Below, piece after piece: positions 1-15,000 of a DNA stretch of 64,000 bases. Source of the stretch: Rhynchopus sp. YZ270_cl-10 (taxonomy: Eukaryota; Euglenozoa; Diplonemea; Diplonemida; Diplonemidae); contig OZ037892.1 of assembly GCA_964035575.1 (NCBI GenBank), positions 496,001 through 560,000 on the forward strand. The letters are read 5' to 3'. Position 1 is the first letter of the stretch. Each line of letters begins with the position of its first letter. The position numbers and the translations under genes are program-made. A model generated the notes under the pieces. The model worked only from the letters and a program-made list of their open reading frames with translations, was not told where the DNA came from and made no database searches.

Positions 1-3000
1 GTTTTGTCGCGTACAAAACGGGCGCTTTTAGACGGGTCGTTTTGTCACGTACAAAACGGACGCTTTTAGACGGGTCGTTTTGTCGCGTACAAAACGGACG
101 CTTTTAGACGGGTCGTTTTGTCGCGACAAAACGGGCGCTTTTAGACGGGTCGTTTTGTCAAGTACAAAACGGACGCTTTTAGACGGTTCGTTTTGTCGCG
201 TACAAAACGGACGCTTTTAGACGGGTCGTTTTGTCGCGACAAAACGGGCGCTTTTAGACGGGTCGTTTTGTCAAGTACAAAACGGACGCTTTTAGACGGG
301 TCGTTTTGTCACGTACAAAACGGGCGCTTTTAGACGGGTTGTTTTGTCACGTACAAAACGGACGCTTTTAGACGGGTCGTTTTGTCGCGTACAAAACGGG
401 TGCTTTTAGACGGGTCGTTTTCTCGCGTACAAAACGGACGCTTTTAGACGGGTCGTTTTGTCGCGTACAAAACGGGTGCTTTTAGACGGGTCGTTTTGTC
501 ACGTACAAAACGGGCGCTTTTAGACGGGTCGTTTTGTCACGTACAAAACGGACGCTTTTAGACGGGTCGTTTTGTCACGTACAAAACGGACGCTTTTAGA
601 CGGGTCGTTTTGTCACGTACAAAACGGACGCTTTTAGACGGGTCGTTTTGTCGCGTACAAAACGGACGCTTTTAGACGGGTCGTTTTGTCACGTACAAAA
701 CAGACGCTTTTAGACGGGTCGTTTTGTCACGTACAAAACGGACGCTTTTAGACGGGTCGTTTTGTCACGTACAAAACGGGCGCTTTTAGACGGGTCGTTT
801 TGTCACGTACAAAACGGACGCTTTTACACGGGTCGTTTTGTCGCGTACAAAACGGACGCTTTTAGACGGGTCGTTTTGTCACGTACAAAACGGGTGCTTT
901 TAGACGGGTCGTTTTGTCACGTACAAAACGGGCGCTTTTAGACGGGTCGTTTTGTCGCGTACAAAACGGACGCTTTTAGACGGGTCGTTTTGTCGCGTAC
1001 AAAACGGGCGCTTTTAGACGGGTCGTTTTGTGGCGTACAAAACGGGCGCTTTTAGACGGGTCGTTTTGTCGCGTACAAAACGGGCGCTTTTAGACGGGTC
1101 GTTTTGTCACGTACAAAACGGACGCTTTTAGACGGGTCGTTTTGTCACGTACAAAACGGACGCTTTTAGACGGGTCGTTTTGTCACGTACAAAACGGACG
1201 CTTTTAGACGGGTCGTTTTGTCGCGTACAAAACGGGCGCTTTTAGACGGGTCGTTTTGTCGCGTACAAAACGGACGCTTTTAGACGGGTCGTTTTGTCAC
1301 GTACAAAACGGGTGCTTTTAGACGGGTCGTTTTGTCGCGTACGAAACGGACGCTTTTAGACGGGTCGTTTTGTCACGTACAAAACGGACGCTTTTAGACG
1401 GGTCGTTTTGTCGCGTACAAAACGGACGCTTTTAGACGGGTCGTTTTGTCACGTACAAAACGGGCGCTTTTAGACGGGTCGTTTTGTCGCGTACAAAACG
1501 GGCGCTTTTAGACGGGTCGTTTTGTCGCGTACAAAACGGGCGCTTTTAGACGGGTCGTTTTGTCACGTACAAAACGGACGCTTTTAGACGGGTCGTTTTG
1601 TCGCGTACAAAACGGGCACTTTTAGACGGGTCGTTTTGTCGCGTACAAAACGGGTGCTTTTAGACGGGTCGTTTTGTCACGTACAAAACGGGTGCTTTTA
1701 GACGGGTCGTTTTGTCACGTACAAAACGGACGCTTTTAGACGGGTCGTTTTGTCGCGTACAAAACGGGCGCTTTTAGACGGGTCGTTTTGTCACGTACAA
1801 AACGGGCGCTTTTAGACGGGTCGTTTTGTCGCGTACAAAACGGACGCTTTTAGACGGGTCGTTTTGTCGCGTACAAAACGGGCGCTTTAAGACGGGTCGT
1901 TTTGTCGCGTACAAAACGGACGCTTTTAGACGGGTCGTTTTGTCACGTACAAAACGGACGCTTTTAGACGGGTCGTTTTGTCACGTACAAAACGGACGCT
2001 TTTAGACGGGTCGTTTTGTCACGTACAAAACGGACGCTTTTAGACGGGTCGTTTTGTCACGTACAAAACGGACGCTTTTAGACGGGTCGTTTTGTCGCGT
2101 ACAAAACGGACGCTTTTAGACGGGTCGTTTTGTCACGTACAAAACGGGCGCTTTTAGACGGGTCGTTTTGTCGCGTACAAAACGGGCGCTTTTAGACGGG
2201 TCGTTTTGTCACGTACAAAACGGGTGCTTTTAGACGGGTCGTTTTGTCACGTACAAAACGGGTGCTTTTAGACGGGTCGTTTTGTCACGTACAAAACGGG
2301 TGCTTTTAGACGGGTCGTTTTGTCGCGTACAAAACGGGCGCTTTTAGACGGGTCGTTTTGTCACGTACAAAACGGGTGCTTTTAGACGGGTCGTTTTGTC
2401 GCGTACAAAACGGACGCTTTTAGACGGGTCGTTTTGTCGCGTACAAAACGGACGCTTTTAGACGGGTCGTTTTGTCGCGTACAAAACGGGCGCTTTTAGA
2501 CGGGTCGTTTTGTCACGTACAAAACGGGTGCTTTTAGACGGGTCGTTTTGTCACGTACAAAACGGGTGCTTTTAGACGGGTCGTTTTGTCACGTACAAAA
2601 CGGACGCTTTTAGACGGGTCGTTTTGTCGCGTACAAAACGGGCGCTTTTAGACGGGTCGTTTTGTCACGTACAAAACGGGTGCTTTTAGACGGGTCGTTT
2701 TGTCACGTACAAAACGGACGCTTTTAGACGGGTCGTTTTGTCACGTACAAAACGGGCGCTTTTAGACGGGTCGTTTTGTCACGTACAAAACGGACGCTTT
2801 TAGACGGGTCGTTTTGTCGCGTACAAAACGGACGCTTTTAGACGGGTCGTTTTGTCACGTACAAAACGGACGCTTTTAGACGGGTCGTTTTGTCGCGTAC
2901 AAAACGGACGCTTTTAGACGGGTCGTTTTGTCACGTACAAAACGGACGCTTTTAGACGGGTCGTTTTGTCACGTACAAAACGGGCGCTTTTAGACGGGTC

Positions 3001-6000
3001 GTTATCTCGCGTACAAAACGGACGCTTTTAGACGGGTCGTTTTGTCACGTACAAAACGGACGCTTTTAGACGGGTCGTTTTGTCACGTACAAAACGGGCG
3101 CTTTTAGACGGGTCGTTTTGTCACGTACAAAACGGACGCTTTTAGACGGGTCGTTTTGTCACGTACAAAACGGGCGCTTTTAGACGGGTCGTTTTCTCGC
3201 GTACAAAACGGACGCTTTTAGACGGGTCGTTTTGTCACGTACAAAACGGACGCTTTTAGACGGGTCGTTTTGTCGCGTACAAAACGGACGCTTTTAGACG
3301 GGTCGTTTTGTCACGTACAAAACGGGTGCTTTTAGACGGGTCGTTTTGTCACGTACAAAACGGACGCTTTTAGACGGGTCGTTTTGTCGCGTACAAAACG
3401 GACGCTTTTAGACGGGTCGTTTTGTCACGTACAAAACGGGCGCTTTTAGACGGGTCGTTTTGTCGCGTACAAAACGGGCGCTTTTAGACGGGTCGTTTTC
3501 TCGCGTACAAAACGGACGCTTTTAGACGGGTCGTTTTGTCGCGTACAAAACGGACGCTTTTAGACGGTTCGTTTTGTCACGTACAAAACGGACGCTTTTA
3601 GACGGGTCGTTTTGTCACGTACAAAACGGGCGCTTTTAGACGGGTCGTTTTGTCGCGTACAAAACGGACGCTTTTAGACGGGTCGTTTTGTCACGTACAA
3701 AACGGGTGCTTTTAGACGGGTCGTTTTGTCACGTACAAAACGGACGCTTTTAGACGGGTCGTTTTGTCGCGTACAAAACGGGCGCTTTTAGACGGGTCGT
3801 TTTGTCGCGTACAAAACGGACGCTTTTAGACGGGTCGTTTTGTCGCGTACAAAACGTGCGCTTTAAGACGGGTCGTTTTGTCGCGTACAAAACGGGCACT
3901 TTTAGACGGGTCGTTTTGTCACGTACAAAACGGACGCTTTTAGACGGGTCGTTTTGTCACGTACAAAACGGGTGCTTTTAGACGGGTCGTTTTGTCACGT
4001 ACAAAACGGGTGCTTTTAGACGGGTCGTTTTGTCACGTACAAAACGGACGCTTTTAGACGGGTCGTTTTGTCGCGTACAAAACGGACGCTTTTAGACGGG
4101 TCGTTTTGTCACGTACAAAACGGGTGCTTTTAGACGGGTCGTTTTGTCACGTACAAAACGGGTGCTTTTAGACGGGTCGTTTTGTCACGTACAAAACGGA
4201 CGCTTTTAGACGGGTCGTTTTGTCGCGTACAAAACGGACGCTTTTAGACGGGTCGTTTTGTCACGTACAAAACGGGCGCTTTTAGACGGGTCGTTTTGTC
4301 GCGTACAAAACGGACGCTTTTAGACGGGTCGTTTTGTCACGTACAAAACGGGTGCTTTTAGACGGGTCGTTTTGTCACGTACAAAACGGACGCTTTTAGA
4401 CGGGTCGTTTTGTCGCGTACAAAACGGGCGCTTTTAGACGGGTCGTTTTGTCGCGTACAAAACGGACGCTTTTAGACGGGTCGTTTTGTCGCGTACAAAA
4501 CGTGCGCTTTAAGACGGGTCGTTTTGTCGCGTACAAAACGGGCACTTTTAGACGGGTCGTTTTGTCACGTACAAAACGGACGCTTTTAGACGGGTCGTTT
4601 TGTCACGTACAAAACGGGTGCTTTTAGACGGGTCGTTTTGTCACGTACAAAACGGGTGCTTTTAGACGGGTCGTTTTGTCACGTACAAAACGGACGCTTT
4701 TAGACGGGTCGTTTTGTCGCGTACAAAACGGACGCTTTTAGACGGGTCGTTTTGTCACGTACAAAACGGACGCTTTTAGACGGGTCGTTTTGTCACGTAC
4801 AAAACGGGTGCTTTTAGACGGGTCGTTTTGTCACGTACAAAACGGGTGCTTTTAGACGGGTCGTTTTGTCACGTACAAAACGGGTGCTTTTAGACGGGTC
4901 GTTTTGTCACGTACAAAACGGACGCTTTTAGACGGTTCGTTTTGTCACGTACAAAACGGACGCTTTTAGACGGGTCGTTTTGTCACGTACAAAACGGGTG
5001 CTTTTAGACGGGTCGTTTTGTCACGTACAAAACGGGCGCTTTTAGACGGGTCGTTTTGTCGCGTACAAAACGGACGCTTTTAGACGGGTCGTTTTGTCAC
5101 GTACAAAACGGGTGCTTTTAGACGGGTCGTTTTGTCACGTACAAAACGGACGCTTTTAGACGGGTCGTTTTGTCGCGTACAAAACGGGCGCTTTTAGACG
5201 GGTCGTTTTGTCACGTACAAAACGGGCGCTTTTAGACGGGTCGTTTTGTCGCGTACAAAACGGACGCTTTTAGACGGGTCGTTTTGTCGCGTACAAAACG
5301 GGCGCTTTAAGACGGGTCGTTTTGTCGCGTACAAAACGGACGCTTTTAGACGGGTCGTTTTGTCACGTACAAAACGGACGCTTTTAGACGGGTCGTTTTG
5401 TCACGTACAAAACGGACGCTTTTAGACGGGTCGTTTTGTCACGTACAAAACGGGTGCTTTTAGACGGGTCGTTTTGTCACGTACAAAACGGGTGCTTTTA
5501 GACGGGTCGTTTTGTCACGTACAAAACGGACGCTTTTAGACGGGTCGTTTTGTCACGTACAAAACGGACGCTTTTAGACGGGTCGTTTTGTCGCGTACAA
5601 AACGGACGCTTTTAGACGGGTCGTTTTGTCACGTACAAAACGGGCGCTTTTAGACGGGTCGTTTTGTCGCGTACAAAACGGGCGCTTTTAGACGGGTCGT
5701 TTTGTCACGTACAAAACGGGTGCTTTTAGACGGGTCGTTTTGTCACGTACAAAACGGGTGCTTTTAGACGGGTCGTTTTGTCACGTACAAAACGGGTGCT
5801 TTTAGACGGGTCGTTTTGTCGCGTACAAAACGGGCGCTTTTAGACGGGTCGTTTTGTCACGTACAAAACGGGTGCTTTTAGACGGGTCGTTTTGTCGCGT
5901 ACAAAACGGACGCTTTTAGACGGGTCGTTTTGTCGCGTACAAAACGGACGCTTTTAGACGGGTCGTTTTGTCGCGTACAAAACGGGCGCTTTTAGACGGG

Positions 6001-9000
6001 TCGTTTTGTCACGTACAAAACGGGTGCTTTTAGACGGGTCGTTTTGTCACGTACAAAACGGGTGCTTTTAGACGGGTCGTTTTGTCACGTACAAAACGGA
6101 CGCTTTTAGACGGGTCGTTTTGTCGCGTACAAAACGGGCGCTTTTAGACGGGTCATTTTGTCACGTACAAAACGGGTGCTTTTAGACGGGTCGTTTTGTC
6201 ACGTACAAAACGGACGCTTTTAGACGGGTCGTTTTGTCACGTACAAAACGGGCGCTTTTAGACGGGTCGTTTTGTCACGTACAAAACGGACGCTTTTAGA
6301 CGGGTCGTTTTGTCGCGTACAAAACGGACGCTTTTAGACGGGTCGTTTTGTCACGTACAAAACGGACGCTTTTAGACGGGTCGTTTTGTCGCGTACAAAA
6401 CGGACGCTTTTAGACGGGTCGTTTTGTCACGTACAAAACGGACGCTTTTAGACGGGTCGTTTTGTCACGTACAAAACGGGCGCTTTTAGACGGGTCGTTT
6501 TCTCGCGTACAAAACGGACGCTTTTAGACGGGTCGTTTTGTCACGTACAAAACGGACGCTTTTAGACGGGTCGTTTTGTCACGTACAAAACGGGCGCTTT
6601 TAGACGGGTCGTTTTGTCACGTACAAAACGGACGCTTTTAGACGGGTCGTTTTGTCACGTACAAAACGGGCGCTTTTAGACGGGTCGTTTTCTCGCGTAC
6701 AAAACGGACGCTTTTAGACGGGTCGTTTTGTCACGTACAAAACGGACGCTTTTAGACGGGTCGTTTTGTCGCGTACAAAACGGACGCTTTTAGACGGGTC
6801 GTTTTGTCACGTACAAAACGGGCGCTTTTAGACGGGTCGTTTTGTCACGTACAAAACGGACGCTTTTAGACGGGTCGTTTTGTCACGTACAAAACGGGTG
6901 CTTTTAGACGGGTCGTTTTGTCACGTACAAAACGGACGCTTTTAGACGGGTCGTTTTGTCGCGTACAAAACGGACGCTTTTAGACGGGTCGTTTTGTCAC
7001 GTACAAAACGGGCGCTTTTAGACGGGTCGTTTTGTCGCGTACAAAACGGGCGCTTTTAGACGGGTCGTTTTCTCGCGTACAAAACGGACGCTTTTAGACG
7101 GGTCGTTTTGTCGCGTACAAAACGGACGCTTTTAGACGGTTCGTTTTGTCACGTACAAAACGGACGCTTTTAGACGGGTCGTTTTGTCACGTACAAAACG
7201 GGCGCTTTTAGACGGGTCGTTTTGTCGCGTACAAAACGGACGCTTTTAGACGGGTCGTTTTGTCGCGTACAAAACGGACGCTTTTAGACGGGTCGTTTTG
7301 TCGCGTACAAAACGGGCGCTTTTAGACGGGTCGTTTTGTCGCGTACAAAACGGACGCTTTTAGACGGGTCGTTTTGTCGCGTACAAAACGTGCGCTTTAA
7401 GACGGGTCGTTTTGTCGCGTACAAAACGGGCACTTTTAGACGGGTCGTTTTGTCACGTACAAAACGGACGCTTTTAGACGGGTCGTTTTGTCACGTACAA
7501 AACGGGTGCTTTTAGACGGGTCGTTTTGTCACGTACAAAACGGGTGCTTTTAGACGGGTCGTTTTGTCACGTACAAAACGGACGCTTTTAGACGGGTCGT
7601 TTTGTCGCGTACAAAACGGACGCTTTTAGACGGGTCGTTTTGTCACGTACAAAACGGGTGCTTTTAGACGGGTCGTTTTGTCACGTACAAAACGGGTGCT
7701 TTTAGACGGGTCGTTTTGTCACGTACAAAACGGACGCTTTTAGACGGGTCGTTTTGTCGCGTACAAAACGGACGCTTTTAGACGGGTCGTTTTGTCACGT
7801 ACAAAACGGGCGCTTTTAGACGGGTCGTTTTGTCGCGTACAAAACGGACGCTTTTAGACGGGTCGTTTTGTCACGTACAAAACGGGTGCTTTTAGACGGG
7901 TCGTTTTGTCACGTACAAAACGGACGCTTTTAGACGGGTCGTTTTGTCGCGTACAAAACGGGCGCTTTTAGACGGGTCGTTTTGTCGCGTACAAAACGGA
8001 CGCTTTTAGACGGGTCGTTTTGTCGCGTACAAAACGTGCGCTTTAAGACGGGTCGTTTTGTCGCGTACAAAACGGGCACTTTTAGACGGGTCGTTTTGTC
8101 ACGTACAAAACGGACGCTTTTAGACGGGTCGTTTTGTCACGTACAAAACGGGTGCTTTTAGACGGGTCGTTTTGTCACGTACAAAACGGGTGCTTTTAGA
8201 CGGGTCGTTTTGTCACGTACAAAACGGACGCTTTTAGACGGGTCGTTTTGTCGCGTACAAAACGGACGCTTTTAGACGGGTCGTTTTGTCACGTACAAAA
8301 CGGACGCTTTTAGACGGGTCGTTTTGTCACGTACAAAACGGGTGCTTTTAGACGGGTCGTTTTGTCACGTACAAAACGGGTGCTTTTAGACGGGTCGTTT
8401 TGTCACGTACAAAACGGGTGCTTTTAGACGGGTCGTTTTGTCACGTACAAAACGGACGCTTTTAGACGGGTCGTTTTGTCACGTACAAAACGGGTGCTTT
8501 TAGACGGGTCGTTTTGTCACGTACAAAACGGGCGCTTTTAGACGGGTCGTTTTGTCGCGTACAAAACGGACGCTTTTAGACGGGTCGTTTTGTCACGTAC
8601 AAAACGGGCGCTTTTAGACGGGTCGTTTTGTCGCGTACAAAACGGGCGCTTTTAGACGGGTCGTTTTCTCGCGTACAAAACGGACGCTTTTAGACGGGTC
8701 GTTTTGTCGCGTACAAAACGGACGCTTTTAGACGGTTCGTTTTGTCACGTACAAAACGGACGCTTTTAGACGGGTCGTTTTGTCACGTACAAAACGGGCG
8801 CTTTTAGACGGGTCGTTTTGTCGCGTACAAAACGGACGCTTTTAGACGGGTCGTTTTGTCACGTACAAAACGGGTGCTTTTAGACGGGTCGTTTTGTCAC
8901 GTACAAAACGGACGCTTTTAGACGGGTCGTTTTGTCGCGTACAAAACGGGCGCTTTTAGACGGGTCGTTTTGTCGCGTACAAAACGGACGCTTTTAGACG

Positions 9001-12000
9001 GGTCGTTTTGTCGCGTACAAAACGTGCGCTTTAAGACGGGTCGTTTTGTCGCGTACAAAACGGGCACTTTTAGACGGGTCGTTTTGTCACGTACAAAACG
9101 GACGCTTTTAGACGGGTCGTTTTGTCACGTACAAAACGGGTGCTTTTAGACGGGTCGTTTTGTCACGTACAAAACGGGTGCTTTTAGACGGGTCGTTTTG
9201 TCACGTACAAAACGGACGCTTTTAGACGGGTCGTTTTGTCGCGTACAAAACGGACGCTTTTAGACGGGTCGTTTTGTCACGTACAAAACGGGTGCTTTTA
9301 GACGGGTCGTTTTGTCACGTACAAAACGGGTGCTTTTAGACGGGTCGTTTTGTCACGTACAAAACGGACGCTTTTAGACGGGTCGTTTTGTCGCGTACAA
9401 AACGGACGCTTTTAGACGGGTCGTTTTGTCACGTACAAAACGGGCGCTTTTAGACGGGTCGTTTTGTCGCGTACAAAACGGACGCTTTTAGACGGGTCGT
9501 TTTGTCACGTACAAAACGGGTGCTTTTAGACGGGTCGTTTTGTCACGTACAAAACGGACGCTTTTAGACGGGTCGTTTTGTCGCGTACAAAACGGGCGCT
9601 TTTAGACGGGTCGTTTTGTCGCGTACAAAACGGACGCTTTTAGACGGGTCGTTTTGTCGCGTACAAAACGTGCGCTTTAAGACGGGTCGTTTTGTCGCGT
9701 ACAAAACGGGCACTTTTAGACGGGTCGTTTTGTCACGTACAAAACGGACGCTTTTAGACGGGTCGTTTTGTCACGTACAAAACGGGTGCTTTTAGACGGG
9801 TCGTTTTGTCACGTACAAAACGGGTGCTTTTAGACGGGTCGTTTTGTCACGTACAAAACGGACGCTTTTAGACGGGTCGTTTTGTCGCGTACAAAACGGA
9901 CGCTTTTAGACGGGTCGTTTTGTCACGTACAAAACGGACGCTTTTAGACGGGTCGTTTTGTCACGTACAAAACGGGTGCTTTTAGACGGGTCGTTTTGTC
10001 ACGTACAAAACGGGTGCTTTTAGACGGGTCGTTTTGTCACGTACAAAACGGGTGCTTTTAGACGGGTCGTTTTGTCACGTACAAAACGGACGCTTTTAGA
10101 CGGTTCGTTTTGTCACGTACAAAACGGACGCTTTTAGACGGGTCGTTTTGTCACGTACAAAACGGGTGCTTTTAGACGGGTCGTTTTGTCACGTACAAAA
10201 CGGGCGCTTTTAGACGGGTCGTTTTGTCGCGTACAAAACGGACGCTTTTAGACGGGTCGTTTTGTCACGTACAAAACGGGTGCTTTTAGACGGGTCGTTT
10301 TGTCACGTACAAAACGGACGCTTTTAGACGGGTCGTTTTGTCGCGTACAAAACGGGCGCTTTTAGACGGGTCGTTTTGTCACGTACAAAACGGGCGCTTT
10401 TAGACGGGTCGTTTTGTCGCGTACAAAACGGACGCTTTTAGACGGGTCGTTTTGTCGCGTACAAAACGGGCGCTTTAAGACGGGTCGTTTTGTCGCGTAC
10501 AAAACGGACGCTTTTAGACGGGTCGTTTTGTCACGTACAAAACGGACGCTTTTAGACGGGTCGTTTTGTCACGTACAAAACGGACGCTTTTAGACGGGTC
10601 GTTTTGTCACGTACAAAACGGGTGCTTTTAGACGGGTCGTTTTGTCACGTACAAAACGGGTGCTTTTAGACGGGTCGTTTTGTCACGTACAAAACGGACG
10701 CTTTTAGACGGGTCGTTTTGTCACGTACAAAACGGACGCTTTTAGACGGGTCGTTTTGTCGCGTACAAAACGGACGCTTTTAGACGGGTCGTTTTGTCAC
10801 GTACAAAACGGGCGCTTTTAGACGGGTCGTTTTGTCGCGTACAAAACGGGCGCTTTTAGACGGGTCGTTTTGTCACGTACAAAACGGGTGCTTTTAGACG
10901 GGTCGTTTTGTCACGTACAAAACGGGTGCTTTTAGACGGGTCGTTTTGTCACGTACAAAACGGGTGCTTTTAGACGGGTCGTTTTGTCGCGTACAAAACG
11001 GGCGCTTTTAGACGGGTCGTTTTGTCACGTACAAAACGGGTGCTTTTAGACGGGTCGTTTTGTCGCGTACAAAACGGACGCTTTTAGACGGGTCGTTTTG
11101 TCGCGTACAAAACGGACGCTTTTAGACGGGTCGTTTTGTCGCGTACAAAACGGACGCTTTTAGACGGGTCGTTTTGTCACGTACAAAACGGGTGCTTTTA
11201 GACGGGTCGTTTTGTCACGTACAAAACGGGTGCTTTTAGACGGGTCGTTTTGTCACGTACAAAACGGACGCTTTTAGACGGGTCGTTTTGTCGCGTACAA
11301 AACGGGCGCTTTTAGACGGGTCGTTTTGTCGCGTACAAAACGGGCACTTTTAGACGGGTCGTTTTGTCACGTACAAAACGGGTGCTTTTAGACGGGTCGT
11401 TTTGTCACGTACAAAACGGACGCTTTTAGACGGGTCGTTTTGTCGCGTACAAAACGGGTGCTTTTAGACGGGTCGTTTTGTCACGTACAAAACGGGTGCT
11501 TTTAGACGGGTCGTTTTGTCACGTACAAAACGGACGCTTTTAGACGGGTCGTTTTGTCACGTACAAAACGGACGCTTTTAGACGGGTCGTTTTGTCACGT
11601 ACAAAACGGACGCTTTTAGACGGGTCGTTTTGTCGCGTACAAAACGGGCGCTTTTAGACGGGTCGTTTTGTCGCGTACAAAACGGGCACTTTTAGACGGG
11701 TCGTTTTGTCACGTACAAAACGGGTGCTTTTAGACGGGTCGTTTTGTCGCGTACAAAACGGGCGCTTTTTGACGGGTCGTTTTCTCGCGTACAAAACGGA
11801 CGCTTTTAGACGGGTCGTTTTGTCGCGTACAAAACGGACGCTTTTAGACGGGTCGTTTTGTCGCGTACAAAACGGACGCTTTTAGACGGTTCGTTTTGTC
11901 ACGTACAAAACGGACGCTTTTAGACGGGTCGTTTTGTCACGTACAAAACGGGCGCTTTTAGACGGGTCGTTTTGTCGCGTACAAAACGGACGCTTTTAGA

Positions 12001-15000
12001 CGGGTCGTTTTGTCACGTACAAAACGGGTGCTTTTAGACGGGTCGTTTTGTCACGTACAAAACGGACGCTTTTAGACGGGTCGTTTTGTCGCGTACAAAA
12101 CGGGCGCTTTTAGACGGGTCGTTTTGTCGCGTACAAAACGGACGCTTTTAGACGGGTCGTTTCGTCGCGTACAAAACGGGCGCTTTTAGACGGGTCGTTT
12201 TGTCGCGTACAAAACGGGCACTTTTAGACGGGTCGTTTTGTCACGTACAAAACGGACGCTTTTAGACGGGTCGTTTTGTCACGTACAAAACGGGTGCTTT
12301 TAGACGGGTCGTTTTGTCACGTACAAAACGGGTGCTTTTAGACGGGTCGTTTTGTCACGTACAAAACGGACGCTTTTAGACGGGTCGTTTTGTCGCGTAC
12401 AAAACGGACGCTTTTAGACGGTTCGTTTTGTCACGTACAAAACGGACGCTTTTAGACGGGTCGTTTTGTCACGTACAAAACGGGTGCTTTTAGACGGGTC
12501 GTTTTGTCACGTACAAAACGGGCGCTTTTAGACGGGTCGTTTTGTCGCGTACAAAACGGACGCTTTTAGACGGGTCGTTTTGTCACGTACAAAACGGGTG
12601 CTTTTAGACGGGTCGTTTTGTCGCGTACAAAACGGACGCTTTTAGACGGGTCGTTTTGTCACGTACAAAACGGACGCTTTTAGACGGGTCGTTTTGTCAC
12701 GTACAAAACGGACGCTTTTAGACGGGTCGTTTTGTCGCGTACAAAACGGACGCTTTTAGACGGGTCGTTTTGTCACGTACAAAACGGACGCTTTTAGACG
12801 GGTCGTTTTGTCACGTACAAAACGGGTGCTTTTAGACGGGTCGTTTTGTCACGTACAAAACGGACGCTTTTAGACGGGTCGTTTTGTCGCGTACAAAACG
12901 GGCGCTTTTAGACGGGTCGTTTTGTCGCGTACAAAACGGACGCTTTTAGACGGTTCGTTTTGTCACGTACAAAACGGACGCTTTTAGACGGGTCGTTTTG
13001 TCACGTACAAAACGGGTGCTTTTAGACGGGTCGTTTTGTCACGTACAAAACGGGCGCTTTTAGACGGGTCGTTTTGTCGCGTACAAAACGGACGCTTTTA
13101 GACGGGTCGTTTTGTCGCGTACAAAACGGGCGCTTTAAGACGGGTCGTTTTGTCGCGTACAAAACGGACGCTTTTAGACGGGTCGTTTTGTCACGTACAA
13201 AACGGACGCTTTTAGACGGGTCGTTTTGTCACGTACAAAACGGACGCTTTTAGACGGGTCGTTTTGTCACGTACAAAACGGACGCTTTTAGACGGGTCGT
13301 TTTGTCACGTACAAAACGGACGCTTTTAGACGGGTCGTTTTGTCGCGTACAAAACGGACGCTTTTAGACGGGTCGTTTTGTCACGTACAAAACGGACGCT
13401 TTTAGACGGGTCGTTTTGTCACGTACAAAACGGGTGCTTTTAGACGGGTCGTTTTGTCGCGTACAAAACGGGCGCTTTTAGACGGGTCGTTTTGTCGCGT
13501 ACAAAACGGACGCTTTTAGACGGGTCGTTTTGTCGCGTACAAAACGGACGCTTTTAGACGGGTCGTTTTGTCACGTACAAAACGGACGCTTTTAGACGGG
13601 TCGTTTTGTCGCGTACAAAACGGACGCTTTTAGACGGGTCGTTTTGTCACGTACAAAACGGGCGCTTTTAGACGGGTCGTTTTGTCACGTACAAAACGGA
13701 CGCTTTTAGACGGGTCGTTTTGTCACGTACAAAACGGACGCTTTTAGACGGGTCGTTTTGTCACGTACAAAACGGACGCTTTTAGACGGGTCGTTTTGTC
13801 ACGTACAAAACGGACGCTTTTAGACGGGTCGTTTTGTCGCGTACAAAACGGACGCTTTTAGACGGGTCGTTTTGTCACGTACAAAACGGACGCTTTTAGA
13901 CGGGTCGTTTTGTCACGTACAAAACGGGCGCTTTTAGACGGGTCGTTTTGTCACGTACAAAACGGACGCTTTTAGACGGGTCGTTTTGTCACGTACAAAA
14001 CGGACGCTTTTAGACGGGTCGTTTTGTCACGTACAAAACGGACGCTTTTAGACGGGTCGTTTTGTCGCGTACAAAACGGACGCTTTTAGACGGGTCGTTT
14101 TGTCACGTACAAAACGGGCGCTTTTAGACGGGTCGTTTTGTCACGTACAAAACGGACGCTTTTAGACGGGTCGTTTTGTCACGTACAAAACGGGCGCTTT
14201 TAGACGGGTCGTTTTGTCACGTACAAAACGGACGCTTTTAGACGGGTCGTTTTGTCACGTACAAAACGGGCGCTTTTAGACGGGTCGTTTTGTCGCGTAC
14301 AAAACGGGCGCTTTTAGACGGGTCGTTTTGTCACGTACAAAACGGGCGCTTTTAGACGGGTCGTTTTGTCACGTACAAAACGGACGCTTTTAGACGGGTC
14401 GTTTTGTCACGTACAAAACGGGCGCTTTTAGACGGGTCGTTTTGTCACGTACAAAACGGGTGCTTTTAGACGGGTCGTTTTGTCACGTACAAAACGGGTG
14501 CTTTTAGACGGGTCGTTTTGTCACGTACAAAACGGACGCTTTTAGACGGGTCGTTTTGTCGCGTACAAAACGGGCGCTTTTAGACGGGTCGTTTTGTCGC
14601 GTACAAAACGGACGCTTTTAGACGGGTCGTTTTGTCACGTACAAAACGGGTGCTTTTAGACGGGTCGTTTTGTCACGTACAAAACGGGTGCTTTTAGACG
14701 GGTCGTTTTGTCACGTACAAAACGGACGCTTTTAGACGGGTCGTTTTGTCACGTACAAAACGGGTGCTTTTAGACGGGTCGTTTTGTCACGTACAAAACG
14801 GGTGCTTTTAGACGGGTCGTTTTGTCACGTACAAAACGGGTGCTTTTAGACGGGTCGTTTTGTCACGTACAAAACGGACGCTTTTAGACGGTTCGTTTTG
14901 TCACGTACAAAACGGACGCTTTTAGACGGGTCGTTTTGTCACGTACAAAACGGGTGCTTTTAGACGGGTCGTTTTGTCACGTACAAAACGGGCGCTTTTA

